The notes beneath the pieces are model-generated. The model was given only the letters and a program-made list of their open reading frames with translations. It searched no databases and was not told the DNA's origin. DNA of 64,000 nucleotides from JBGAPH01 sp046349955 (lineage in GTDB: Bacteria > Planctomycetota > Planctomycetia > Pirellulales > JBGAPH01), in NCBI GenBank assembly GCA_046349955.1, contig JAXMBI010000034.1:8828-72827 (forward strand), written 5' to 3'. The position numbers were made by a program, and so were the translations under genes. Shown here piece by piece: positions 42,346-51,658 of the stretch. Each line of letters starts with the position of its first letter. Positions within the stretch are counted from its first letter, which is position 1.

Positions 42346-45300
42346 ATGAAATCCGTTGCTCATGCGCTGCTGGCTGCCTGGGCTAGCCTGGCCTGGCTCG
42401 CGCCCGTGGCGGCTGAGGAACCGGCGCTCGCGGCGCTCGAACGCCAGCGGGTCGACGTCGTGCAGCCGCTCTTGGCCCGCTACTGCCACGAGTGCCATTC
42501 GCCGGAATTGGCGGAGGCCGAGCTCGACCTGACGGTCTTCGCCTCGCTCGACGACGTTCGCCAAGCGCCCAAGGTCTGGGCCCGTGTGCGCGAGATGCTC
42601 GACAGCGGGCAAATGCCCCCGCCCGAATCGCCCCAGCCCAGCGAAGAGGAGCGGACGCAACTGCGCACCTGGGTGCGGACGCTGCTGGTTCAAGAGGCCC
42701 GCGCCCAATCGGGCGACCCCGGGTTGGTCGAACTGCGGCGGCTCGACAACGCGGAATACGCCTACACCATCCGCGATCTGACGGGCGTCGACTCGCTCGA
42801 TCCGGCCCGCGAGTTCCCGGTCGACGGCGCCGCCGGCGAAGGCTTCACCAACGTCGGCAGCGGGCAAGGCATGTCGGCCGCGCTCGTGCAGAAGTACTTG
42901 GCCGCCGCCAAGGAAGTCGCCGCGCACGCGGTGCTCACTCCGCGCGGCATCCACTTCTCGCCGACGACCACGCCCCGCGACCACACCGACGAACTGCTCG
43001 CCCAGATTCAGGCGTTCTATCGCCGCTACGACAGCGACGGCGATGGCACGGCCGTGAACCTGCAGGGGATCGAGTTCGAGACCAACCGCGGCGGGCATCT
43101 GCCGGTGGAAAAGTATCTGGCGGCGCTGCTGGCTGCCCGCGACGCTCTGAACAGCGGGGCGACGACAATCGAGAAGGTCGCCGGCGAGCGTGGGCTGAGC
43201 CCCAAGTATCTCGGCGCTCTTTGGACCGCACTGTCGAGCGCGCCCCGGCCAGGCGAACCGGCAAGCCGGACTCGGTCGACCTATGTCATGGATGGATTGC
43301 GGGCGCGGTTTGCGGAGGCGCGCCCTGAAGACGCCGCCGCATTGGCCCGAGAGATCGGCCTCGCGCAACAAGCGCTCTGGAAGTTCAACCCCGTGGGCCA
43401 GGTCGGCCGCTCGGGGGCGGCAGCGCACTGGCAAGAGCCGGCGAGCCCGCTGGTCGCGAGCCGGGAGCTGCGCGTGAAGCTGCCGGCGGAACCGGCGGGC
43501 GACGAGATCGTGCTGCATCTAACGGCGGACAGCCTATTCTCCGACGCTGACGCCGATTGCAAATCTGCGACCATTCGTTGGCGGGCCGCTCGACTCGAGT
43601 TTCCTCAGGTCGAAGGCAAAGCCGCCCCGCCGATCTCGCTGCGCGACCTCGCAACCACCGGCGAGAATGCGAAACTCGGCCTCGGAGCCTCAAATTTCGG
43701 CAAGCGCCCCGACGGCGCCGAGATCGACGCGGTTGATTTCTGCTCGCCGACGCTCTTCGCGCTCCGCCTGTGGCTGCCGGCGTCTGTTGCGCGCGGGGCG
43801 GAGTTCGTCGTCACGGCCGAGGTCGATGAGTCGTCACTGCCGTCGATCGCCGCCACCGCCAGCGTGTCGCTCGACCCGCCGACTGCCGGCACGTGGTCGA
43901 ACCGCTGGCCGATCCTCGTGCGCGAAGGGAGCGCTGCGCGGGCCGAGCTGGAAGCGGCTTTCTCCGAGTTTCGCGCGCTCTTTCCTGCGGCGCTCTGCTA
44001 CGAGCGGATCGTGCCTGTCGACGAAGTGGTGACGCTCACGCTCTTCCATCGCGAAGACGACCAACTTCGCCGCCTGATGCTCAGCGACGCCGAAACGGCC
44101 GAACTCGATGCGCTGTGGGACGAGCTCTACTATGTGAGCCAGGAGCCGCTGCAGCTTGTGGTGGCCCTCGAGCAGATTCATGAGTTCGCCACGCAGGATC
44201 GGCAAGACCTGGTGCCGCAGTTCGAAGCGTTGCGGCCGGTGGTCGACGCCAGGGCCGCCGCGTTTCGGCAGAAGCTTGTGGACACGGAGCCTGTGCATCT
44301 GGCCGCCGTGCTGGAGCTGGCCGACCGTGCGTGGCGGCGCCCGTTGAGTGACGCAGAGCGCGACGGACTCAAGGCGATCTACGCCCGGCTGCGCGCCGCC
44401 GAGTTGCCGCACGACGAGGCGATCCGCCTGACGCTCGCCCGCGTGTTCACTTCGCCCACGTTCCTGCACAAGCTCGAAGCGCCGGCCCCCGGCCCCGCCG
44501 CGGCGCCGGTTTCGCAAACCGAACTGGCCAGCCGGCTCAGCTACTTCCTTTGGTCGTCACTTCCCGATGCCCAGCTCCGCGCGGCCGCCGATGCCGGGCG
44601 GCTCGACGACGCCGAGTTGCTCGCTCAAACGCGGCGGATGCTCATCGACCCGCGGATTCGCCGGTTGGCCAACCACTTCGCCTGCCAGTGGCTGCACGTT
44701 CGCGATTTCGACAAGCACGACGAGAAGAACGAAGAGCTGTTTCCCGAATTTGCCGCCCTGCGAGCAGATATGTCGCTCGAGACGGTGCTGTTCTTCGAAG
44801 ACCTGTTCCGCAACAACGGCTCGATCCTCGATGTGCTGGAAGCCGACCACACGTTCGCCAGCGAAGCCCTCGCCAAGCACTATGGTCTCGCTTGGCCGGC
44901 GACGCCGAAGGACGCAGCGGGCCGGATCGACGTTGCCCCCGCAGGTTGGCAGCGGCTCACCGGAGTACGAAATCAGGGCCGCGGCGGCATCCTCGGCATG
45001 GCCACGTTTCTCGCCAGCCAATCGGGCGCCTCGCGCACCAGCCCCATCCTCCGCGGCAACTGGGTGTACGAAACGTTTCTCGGCGAGCGGCTCCCCAACC
45101 CGCCGGCGGGCGTGCCGCTGCTGCCGGAAACGCTGCCGGCCGGGCTCACCGAGCGGCAGCTCATCGAACTGCACAGCTCGGTTGCCTCGTGCGCCAAATG
45201 CCACGTGAAGATCGATCCCTACGGCTTTGCCCTCGAACAATACGACGCGATCGGCCGCCGCCGCTCGGCTGAACTCGACACCAAGGCTGCCTTGCCCGAC

Positions 45301-45561
45301 GGCCGCACGATCGAAGGGCTAGCCGGCCTGCGCGACTACCTGGCCGGCCCGCGTCAGGCGGCCTTCGTGCGGCAGTTTTGCCGAAAGCTGCTAGGATATG
45401 CCTTGGGCCGCGAGGTGCAGTTGTCCGACGAGGCGCTGCTCGAGCAGATGGAACAGCGCCTCGCAGCCGATGGTTATCGCTTCCAGACCGCGGTCGAAGC
45501 GATCGTGCTCAGCCCGCAGTTCCGCACCGTCCGTGGCCAGACTGCTCTGGCCGCCGAGTGA
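42346..45561 (+). CDS. Exported c-type heme protein of the DUF1587/1592/1588/1585 family
   Basis: A 1071-residue exported protein. A signal peptide (about 1-23) precedes a short cytochrome-like segment with the heme site CHECH (Cys47, Cys50, His51). The long middle and C-terminal region follows the planctomycete order DUF1587, DUF1595, DUF1592, DUF1588 and DUF1585. A second CxxCH is in ASCAKCHVKIDPYGFALEQY near the C-terminus (DUF1588 signature). Members occur in planctomycete families of unknown function, sometimes linked to sulfated-polysaccharide use; this role is not shown here. It is 55 bp upstream of the DUF1552 gene and forms an operon with it. Confidence 0.88.
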   Translation: MKSVAHALLAAWASLAWLAPVAAEEPALAALERQRVDVVQPLLARYCHECHSPELAEAELDLTVFASLDDVRQAPKVWARVREMLDSGQMPPPESPQPSEEERTQLRTWVRTLLVQEARAQSGDPGLVELRRLDNAEYAYTIRDLTGVDSLDPAREFPVDGAAGEGFTNVGSGQGMSAALVQKYLAAAKEVAAHAVLTPRGIHFSPTTTPRDHTDELLAQIQAFYRRYDSDGDGTAVNLQGIEFETNRGGHLPVEKYLAALLAARDALNSGATTIEKVAGERGLSPKYLGALWTALSSAPRPGEPASRTRSTYVMDGLRARFAEARPEDAAALAREIGLAQQALWKFNPVGQVGRSGAAAHWQEPASPLVASRELRVKLPAEPAGDEIVLHLTADSLFSDADADCKSATIRWRAARLEFPQVEGKAAPPISLRDLATTGENAKLGLGASNFGKRPDGAEIDAVDFCSPTLFALRLWLPASVARGAEFVVTAEVDESSLPSIAATASVSLDPPTAGTWSNRWPILVREGSAARAELEAAFSEFRALFPAALCYERIVPVDEVVTLTLFHREDDQLRRLMLSDAETAELDALWDELYYVSQEPLQLVVALEQIHEFATQDRQDLVPQFEALRPVVDARAAAFRQKLVDTEPVHLAAVLELADRAWRRPLSDAERDGLKAIYARLRAAELPHDEAIRLTLARVFTSPTFLHKLEAPAPGPAAAPVSQTELASRLSYFLWSSLPDAQLRAAADAGRLDDAELLAQTRRMLIDPRIRRLANHFACQWLHVRDFDKHDEKNEELFPEFAALRADMSLETVLFFEDLFRNNGSILDVLEADHTFASEALAKHYGLAWPATPKDAAGRIDVAPAGWQRLTGVRNQGRGGILGMATFLASQSGASRTSPILRGNWVYETFLGERLPNPPAGVPLLPETLPAGLTERQLIELHSSVASCAKCHVKIDPYGFALEQYDAIGRRRSAELDTKAALPDGRTIEGLAGLRDYLAGPRQAAFVRQFCRKLLGYALGREVQLSDEALLEQMEQRLAADGYRFQTAVEAIVLSPQFRTVRGQTALAAE

Positions 45562-45616
45562 TCCAGGCTACCACCAGATCCAAGTAAATCCGCCATCGTT
45601 CCAGGAGCGTCCTTCG

Positions 45617-46915
45617 ATGCACGACGTATCCCGCCGCACCTTTCTTCGGGGCTTGGGCGTTTCGATGGCGCTCCCTTGGCTCGAGTCTCTGCCCGTCTGG
45701 GGCGACGAGACCAAACCGCACGCCCCGGCCAGCCAGGCGCCCACGCGGATGGCGATCCTCTTCTCCGGCTGCGGCTATCACTCGCGCGAGTGGTGGGCCA
45801 AGGGGCAAGGGCCGAACATGGAGCTCGGCAAGGTGCTGCTCCCGCTGTCGGACTTTCGCGACCGCATGGTCTTTATCCGTGGCCTCTACAACGCCGAGGC
45901 GCTCAAGGGAAATATCCACAGCTCGCAGACCGGCAATCTGCTGTCGGGCGCCCCGCTTTCCTCGGGCGGCACGATCCGCTCCGGCACGAGTGTCGACCAG
46001 GTCGTTGCCCAGCAGCTTGGCGAGCAGACCAAGCTCCCCAGCCTCGTGCTGGGTTGCGAGAAGTCGAACCCGTCGGTTCACAAGAACTACTCGATGCTCT
46101 ACAGCTCTCACATTTCGTGGAGCAGCCCGACCGCGCCGGCGCCCCTCGAAGTCTATCCGGCGCTGGCCTTCGATCAGCTCTTCAAAGACGGCGCGGCGCG
46201 CGGCGACCAAAGCGTGCTCGACGGCGTGCTCGACGATGCCCAGTCGGTGCGCCGCCAGGTGAGCCGGCTCGATCAGCGGCGGCTCGATGAATATCTGAAC
46301 TCGGTTCGCGAAGTCGAGCAGCGCATCGAACGCGCCGGCAAGCGCGGCGAGCTGCAGGGCTTCCGCCCCACGCTCACTGGTCCCAACATGCCCCGCCCCG
46401 CCGACGGCTACCCGCAGGACATCGTGGAGCATATGCGGCTGATGTGCGACATCCTGGTGCTGGCCTTCCAAACCGACACCACGCGCGTCTGCACGCTCAA
46501 GCTCAACAACGACCACGGCACGCTGCGGTTCCCGCACCTGGGGGTGGACTACATGATCCACCACCTCCTCTCGCACAACGACACCGACGATTGGCTCAAG
46601 GTCAACCAGTTCTTCCTCGAGCAACTGGCCTACGTCGCCCGCCGGCTCGACGCCATTCAGGAAGGGGACCGCACGCTGCTCGACAACTCGATGATCATGC
46701 TCTGCTCGAGCATGCTCAACGGCAATCACGACGCCAACCAGCTTCCCGTGGTGATGCTGGGCGGCGGAGGCGGCAAGATCCGCGGCGGGCAGAACCTGGA
46801 CTACTTGAACAATCCCAACCGGCAGATGTGCCGGCTCTACCTGAGCATGCTCGACAAGCTGGGCATCAAGCTCTCGCGCTTCGGCGACGCAACCGAGCCC
46901 TTGGCCGAAGTCTAA
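45617..46915 (+). CDS. Tat-exported DUF1552 protein
   Basis: A 432-residue protein. The N-terminus MHDVSRRTFLRGLGVSMALP is a twin-arginine signal (SRRTFLRG). The body is typical of DUF1552, with MAILFSGCGYHSREWW-like start, SGTSVDQVVAQQLGE and SSMLNGNHDANQLPVVMLGG. Export by the Tat pathway implies folding, perhaps with a cofactor, in the cytoplasm before export. The ribosome site CAGGAGCG lies about 9 bases before ATG. Such genes usually follow a DUF1587/1592-type heme protein, as here. Its biochemical role is not known. Confidence 0.9.
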   Translation: MHDVSRRTFLRGLGVSMALPWLESLPVWGDETKPHAPASQAPTRMAILFSGCGYHSREWWAKGQGPNMELGKVLLPLSDFRDRMVFIRGLYNAEALKGNIHSSQTGNLLSGAPLSSGGTIRSGTSVDQVVAQQLGEQTKLPSLVLGCEKSNPSVHKNYSMLYSSHISWSSPTAPAPLEVYPALAFDQLFKDGAARGDQSVLDGVLDDAQSVRRQVSRLDQRRLDEYLNSVREVEQRIERAGKRGELQGFRPTLTGPNMPRPADGYPQDIVEHMRLMCDILVLAFQTDTTRVCTLKLNNDHGTLRFPHLGVDYMIHHLLSHNDTDDWLKVNQFFLEQLAYVARRLDAIQEGDRTLLDNSMIMLCSSMLNGNHDANQLPVVMLGGGGGKIRGGQNLDYLNNPNRQMCRLYLSMLDKLGIKLSRFGDATEPLAEV

Positions 46916-46925
46916 GTAGAACCAG

Positions 46926-46946
46926 GTAGGTTATGCTTCAGCATAA
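46926..46946. repeat. Single copy of the GTAGGTTATGCTTCAGCATA repeat arm
   Basis: This 21-base stretch matches the left arm of the thrS-infC inverted repeat. It contains the ATG (46933) from which the next gene's frame begins. AGGTAGG directly before that ATG resembles a ribosome site, so the repeat may supply both start codon and part of the ribosome site. Confidence 0.75.
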
Positions 46947-49416
46947 CAACCCCGCCACAAGCCGCTCCTTCCCAAGCGCACGCCGAAGCGGCGCGGTGCT
47001 CATTGCGAGCGTGCTTACCGTGCTGCTCTGCGCAACGGCGGCGCGGAGTGACGACGCTGCCCAACTCGCCCAGTTCGAAAACGAAATTCGCCCGCTGCTG
47101 GTCGGCAAGTGTCTCGAGTGCCACGGGCCGCGCAAGGCCGAATCCGGGCTCCGGCTCGACCAGCTCGAAATGGCCCTCGCCGGCGGCGATTCGGGCCCGG
47201 CCGTTGTGCCTGGGAAGCCGAACGACAGCCTGCTGCTGGCGGCCGTGCGGCATGCCGATGGCCTGGAAATGCCCCCTAAGGGCAAGCTCAACGAGCACGA
47301 GGTCGCAGCCCTCGAGCGTTGGATCGATCAAGGCGCGGCTTGGCCCGCAGGCGTGCGGCTGGGGGGCGTTGGCCCGGCGCTCCGCTCGGGCCCGATCACA
47401 GCCGAAGAGCGGGCCTTTTGGTCGTTCCGACCGGTGTCCAATCCTCTGCCGCCCCAGGCCGCTGCGCCGGGACCGCTGCACAACGAAATCGATCGCTTCG
47501 TCGCCGAGAAGTTGGCGACTGCCGGGCTGGCGATGCGGGCGCCGGCCGACAAGCGGGTGCTGTTGCGCCGCGCGACGTTCGATCTGACGGGGCTCCCGCC
47601 CACCCCTGAAGAGGTCGACGCGTTCTTGGCCGACGATGCGCCCGACGCCTTTGCCCGCGTGGTGGAAAGGCTGCTGGCCTCGCCCGCCTATGGAGAGCGC
47701 TGGGGCCGCCACTGGCTCGACGTCGTGCGCTATGCCGACACCGCCGGCGAAACGGCCGACTATCCGACGCCGCTCGCCTACAAGTATCGCAACTGGGTGA
47801 TCGAGGCCTTCAACGAAGATCTCCCCTACGACGAGTTCATCCGGCAACAGATTGCCGGCGACCTGTTGGCCGCCGATCTGGCCTCGGCTTCGGAACCGGC
47901 GGAAGATCGCGCTGAGAAAATCCGCCGCGCGATCACGGCCACCGGGTTCATCGCCGTTTCGCGCCGCTTCGGCTTCGACGTGGAGAATTATCACTACCTT
48001 ACCATCCAGGACACGATCGACACCGTGGGGCAGTCGGTACTCGGCCTGTCGCTGGGCTGCGCGCGGTGCCACGACCATAAGTACGACCCCGTTCTGGCCA
48101 CGGACTACTACGCCTGGTACGGAATCTTCAAGAGCACGCGTTATTCGTTCCCCGGCTCGGAGGAGAAGAAGCGGCCGTACGATCTGTATCCGTCCCTTTC
48201 CCCGGACCTTGCGGCGAGCCGCAAGGCAGAGCACGAAGCCAAGCTGGCGGCGCTCGAGCAAGACATCGCGGCGCTCGTGGAGCCGGAAGGAGTTGCCGAC
48301 GAATCGCCGGAGGGGAAGGCCCGCAAAGCACGTCGCGATCAACTCACCGCTGAGCGCGACGCGTTGCGCAAGAGCGGCGCCTTCGACCCCTGTGACCTGG
48401 TCTACGGCGCCGCTGAGGGCGAATCTCCGGCCGACGTCCCCGTGCAGTTACGCGGCGAGCCGCTCAAGCCCGGCCCGCTCGCCCCTCGGCGCAACCTCGA
48501 GATTCTGGGCGGCCAGGTGCTCGCTCCTCCCGCTGGCAGCGGCCGTCGGGAGTTGGCCGAGTGGTTGACCGCGGCCGACAACCCGCTCACCGCGCGGGTG
48601 ATGGTCAACCGCATCTGGCAGCACCACTTTGGCCGCGGCCTGGTGGGTAGCGAAAACGATTTCGGCGCCCGCGGCGAACGCCCCTCGCATCCCGAGTTGC
48701 TCGATTGGCTCGCCAGCCGCTTCGTGGAGCACGGCTGGTCGGTCAAGGCAATGCACCGGCTGATCATGGCCAGCGCAGCCTACCAACAAGCCAGCGCCGA
48801 CGATGCGACCGCATCCCAGGCCGACCCCGAGGCGCGGCTCCTCTGGCGGTTCAACCGCCGCCGGCTGAGCGCCGAGGAACTGCGCGACGCCATGCTGCAG
48901 GTCGCCGGCCAACTCGATCGCTCGCCTGGCGAAGCGCATCCCTTTCCGGCCGTCGACACCTGGGGCTTCACGCAGCACAACCCGTTCTACGGCCTTTACC
49001 CCACGAATCGCCGCAGCGTGTATCTCATGCAGCAGCGGCTCAAGCGGCATCCCTACCTGGCCCTCTTCGACGGCGCCGACCCCAACGCCACCACGGCCCG
49101 TCGCGGGGAGACTACGGTCCCCACGCAAGCGCTGTACCTGATGAACAGCGAGTTTGTGCACGAGCAGAGCCGCGCGCTGGCGGAACGCGCGATCCGCGCG
49201 GCGTCTGACGAGCCGGGGCGAGCGGCCTTCGCCTGGCGGACGACGCTCGGGCGAGCGCCGTCCGACGAAGAAACGGCCGAGGCGCTGGCGTTCCTCGAGC
49301 GGCTGCGGGCAGCGGCGAGCGAGAAGGAAAAGCCGGCCGCTGAGGCCGAACTGGCCGCCTGGAGCGCGCTGGGGCGCACGCTGCTCACGCGGAATGAATT
49401 CTTGTTCGTCGATTAA
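46933..49416 (+). CDS. Exported c-type heme protein, PSCyt1/PSCyt2/PSD1 family (DUF1549/DUF1553)
   Basis: An 827-residue exported protein. A signal segment lies at about 17-38, then PSCyt1 with heme site CLECH (Cys60, Cys63, His64) in VGKCLECHGPRKAESGL. PSCyt2/DUF1549 follows with RRATFDLTGLPPTPEEVDAF and a second CxxCH, LGCARCHDHKYDP (about 375-390). PSD1/DUF1553 makes the C-terminal third with NPLTARVMVNRIWQHHFGRG. The order and length are the usual ones. It lies 17 bp after the DUF1552 gene. The first ATG is inside a repeat arm; a shorter form starting at a GTG nearer the signal helix cannot be excluded. The role is unknown, with electron transfer likely from the heme sites. Confidence 0.88.
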   Translation: MLQHNNPATSRSFPSARRSGAVLIASVLTVLLCATAARSDDAAQLAQFENEIRPLLVGKCLECHGPRKAESGLRLDQLEMALAGGDSGPAVVPGKPNDSLLLAAVRHADGLEMPPKGKLNEHEVAALERWIDQGAAWPAGVRLGGVGPALRSGPITAEERAFWSFRPVSNPLPPQAAAPGPLHNEIDRFVAEKLATAGLAMRAPADKRVLLRRATFDLTGLPPTPEEVDAFLADDAPDAFARVVERLLASPAYGERWGRHWLDVVRYADTAGETADYPTPLAYKYRNWVIEAFNEDLPYDEFIRQQIAGDLLAADLASASEPAEDRAEKIRRAITATGFIAVSRRFGFDVENYHYLTIQDTIDTVGQSVLGLSLGCARCHDHKYDPVLATDYYAWYGIFKSTRYSFPGSEEKKRPYDLYPSLSPDLAASRKAEHEAKLAALEQDIAALVEPEGVADESPEGKARKARRDQLTAERDALRKSGAFDPCDLVYGAAEGESPADVPVQLRGEPLKPGPLAPRRNLEILGGQVLAPPAGSGRRELAEWLTAADNPLTARVMVNRIWQHHFGRGLVGSENDFGARGERPSHPELLDWLASRFVEHGWSVKAMHRLIMASAAYQQASADDATASQADPEARLLWRFNRRRLSAEELRDAMLQVAGQLDRSPGEAHPFPAVDTWGFTQHNPFYGLYPTNRRSVYLMQQRLKRHPYLALFDGADPNATTARRGETTVPTQALYLMNSEFVHEQSRALAERAIRAASDEPGRAAFAWRTTLGRAPSDEETAEALAFLERLRAAASEKEKPAAEAELAAWSALGRTLLTRNEFLFVD

Positions 49417-49442
49417 GCGAGCGAGGGAGTCGCGGTGATTTC

Positions 49443-49512
49443 CCCCCCGTCATTGACGGGGGGCTAAGGAGATTGGGGACGACATCGTTAGCCCCCGGCG
49501 AGTCGCCGGGGG
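49443..49512. repeat. Two hairpins in the gap before the DUF1501 gene
   Basis: CCCCCCGTC-ATT-GACGGGGGG (49443-49463) and CCCCCGGCG-AGT-CGCCGGGGG (49492-49512) are two GC-rich stems separated by 28 bases. They lie in the gap of 173 bp between the PSCyt gene and the DUF1501 gene and could attenuate transcription. Confidence 0.6.
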
Positions 49513-49589
49513 AGAGGGATCGTTGCAGCGGAAGGACCCGTGGAGAATTGGTTGAGTTGGGCTTTCTAAGCCGACGAAGGAGACCCGCC

Positions 49590-50981
49590 ATGGCATGGCC
49601 CGTTTCGCGAAGAGAGCTGCTGCGGCGCGCGGCTGGCGGCTTTGGCTCGCTCGCGCTCTACTCGCTGCTCGCCGAGGAACGCCCTGCCCGCGCCGACTCG
49701 GCCGATCCGCTCGCGTCGCGGCCGCCGCATCACGAGCCGAAGGCCAAACGCGTCATCTTTCTCTACATGACGGGCGGCGTCTCGCACGTCGACTCGTTCG
49801 ATCCCAAGCCGGCGCTCTTCGCGGGGCATGGCAAGCAGATCACCGTCGACAACTGGCAAGGCAAGCTCGGCCAGTTCGCCCGCTACTTGAAGCCTAACTG
49901 GGAGTTCCGCCCGGCGGGCAGAGCGGCGTCGAGGTCAGCGACCTGTTTCCGCACGTCTGCGACGTGGACCGACAAGCTGTGCGTCCTTCGCTCGGTTGCC
50001 TCGACCATACGAACTACTACGAGAGCACGCTAAGTATGCACGGCTCGTGGACCTTCGCCCGCCCCAGCATCGGCTCCCTGGATCAGCTATGGCCTCGGCA
50101 CCGGCGAACCGCAATCGCCGTCCTTCGTAGGTGTGCTCGCGTGCCGCACGGCCGGCGCGGGGTCAAACCTGGGGCAGCGACTTCGCCGGCCGCTACCGCG
50201 ACGCAGCTCATCCCCGGCGACGACCTGGCTCCCCAACGTCCGCTCGCGGGCCGATTCGCTCGATGCCCAGCAGGTCGAACTCGAGTTGCTGGCCAGCGCC
50301 AACCGTCGCCATCTGGCCGAACGGCCCGGCGACGCAGCGCTCGAAGCCCGCATCCGCTCGTTCGAAACGGCCTTCGGCATGCAGCGCGAGGCGCCTGAGG
50401 CGCTCGACTTCTCGGGCGAAACGGCGGACACGCTGAAGATGTATGGGCTCGAGCCGGGGCAGAACACCGGCTTCGGCTGGCAGTGCCTGGCGGCGCGGCG
50501 GCTGGCGGAGCGGGGCGTGCGGTTCATCGAACTGATCGACGTAGGGGCCGCGAACAATTGGGACGCCCACGGCGACATGGCGACCCACGCGCCACTCGCC
50601 AAAAACGTCGACCAGCCGATTGCCGCCTTGCTCACCGATCTCGACCAGCGGGGCATGCTCGACGAGACGCTCGTCGTGTGGACTACGGAATTCGGCCGCA
50701 CGCCCTATCACGAGAAGGCCGACCATGCCGGCCGCGAGCATCACCACCAGGTCTTTTCGTCTTGGCTGGCCGGCGGAGGCGTCAAACGTGGCTTGGCCTA
50801 CGGCGCCTCCGACGAGTTCGGCATCTCCCCGGCCGAGAACCGCGTCCACGTCCACGATCTGCACGCCACGATCCTGCACCAGCTCGGCCTCGACCACGAG
50901 CAACTCACCTTCCGCCACGCCGGCCGCGACTATCGGCTGACCGACGTGCATGGGCACGTGGTCCGCGACATTCTGGCGTAG
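49590..50981 (+). pseudogene. DUF1501 protein gene with seven reading-frame changes
   Basis: The gene begins MAWPVSRRELLRRAAGGFGS (twin-Arg signal), supported by GAAGGAG before the ATG. It follows the DUF1501 pattern of KAKRVIFLYMTGGVSHVDSF, then later WTTEFGRTPYHEKADHAGRE and DILA at the end. Between about 49908 and 50230 the correct reading switches frames (0,2,0,2,0,1,2,0). For example, GVEVSDLFPHV is in frame 2, DKLCVLRSVAS in frame 0, HTNYYESTLSMHGSW in frame 2, QTWGSDF in frame 1 and TQLIPGDD in frame 2. The amino acids in each frame remain conserved-looking, so the cluster may be uncorrected sequence errors rather than old decay. As written it cannot give a full protein. Its expected partner is the upstream PSCyt/PSD1 protein. 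Confidence 0.85.
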
Positions 50982-51013
50982 GGTTCCGGCAGGGTTCGGC
51001 TTGCCGTCGACAC

Positions 51014-51152
51014 TAGCCCGCAGCGCGAGAGCGCGAGCAAGGGAGAGATTCGCCTCCCTTGCCGAACATAGCCGGACCCCTTCACGGGCCGGGCAGCGAT
51101 CTCGGCCACCGCGCCAAACCGGCGCTCGCGTCCCTTGCTTGCGCTGCGGGCT
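51014..51152. repeat. Inverted repeat, AGCCCGCAGCGCGAG type
   Basis: The left arm begins AGCCCGCAGCGCGAGAGCGC (51014-51043) and the right arm ends GCTTGCGCTGCGGGCT (51131-51152); the right arm lacks 8 bases present in the left. A related CCCGCAGCGCAAGCAA string occurs near 58427. It is an intergenic element with no coding content. Confidence 0.65.
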
Positions 51153-51236
51153 TGTGGGGCGGCTGGGAGTTCGGCTGGGTTTGGCTACAATGACTCCGGA
51201 GCCCATCCAAGCCACGACACCCCCGCTGTCCCAACC

Positions 51237-51473
51237 GTGGAATCCCCTCCCGCCGCACAACCCGAGGCGTCCAATTCGCGCCGCTGGATGCTCCTGATCA
51301 CGGCAGGCGTCGCCCTCTGGGGGCTGTTCCACGCCGTCGGCGCCTATTCGCTCAATCACAATCCCTGGCGGGGCGTGGTGGTGGTGACCGCGGTGGCCCT
51401 GTTCCTAGGTTTCTGGTGGGCCATGCTCGCGAGTGCGGCGCGGCGCAAGGCACGTGGCCCCCTCCGTCCGTGA
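51237..51473 (+). CDS. Small two-helix membrane protein, about 78 residues
   Basis: Two hydrophobic segments are clear: WMLLITAGVALWGLFHAVGA and GVVVVTAVALFLGFWWAMLA, with a short polar loop between and a basic end. The frame is open from 51135; I give GTG 51237 as start because the earlier part is poor in coding character. A start inside the first helix is also possible. There is no recognised family. It is isolated, upstream of the decarboxylase. Confidence 0.5.
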   Translation: MESPPAAQPEASNSRRWMLLITAGVALWGLFHAVGAYSLNHNPWRGVVVVTAVALFLGFWWAMLASAARRKARGPLRP

Positions 51474-51552
51474 GTCGCGGCACTCCGCATTTTGCCGCGC
51501 AAGCCAAGCCCAAAATGCCAGTTACGGCGATTGTTGCCAACAAAAACGTCGG

Positions 51553-51581
51553 TTGCCCCGTAGCAAGGAGAGCGGCATAAT
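51553..51581 (+). promoter_or_regulatory. Predicted promoter of the decarboxylase gene
   Basis: TTGCCC (51553-51558) and CATAAT (51576-51581) are 17 bases apart, about 77 bases before the chosen ATG. Confidence 0.45.
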
Positions 51582-51658
51582 CCGTCACTTGGCGGTCTAG
51601 TCTCTGCCCGCGGCCTTCTCGTTTTGGCGGGCGCTCGATGGAACGGAGAACGCTGATC

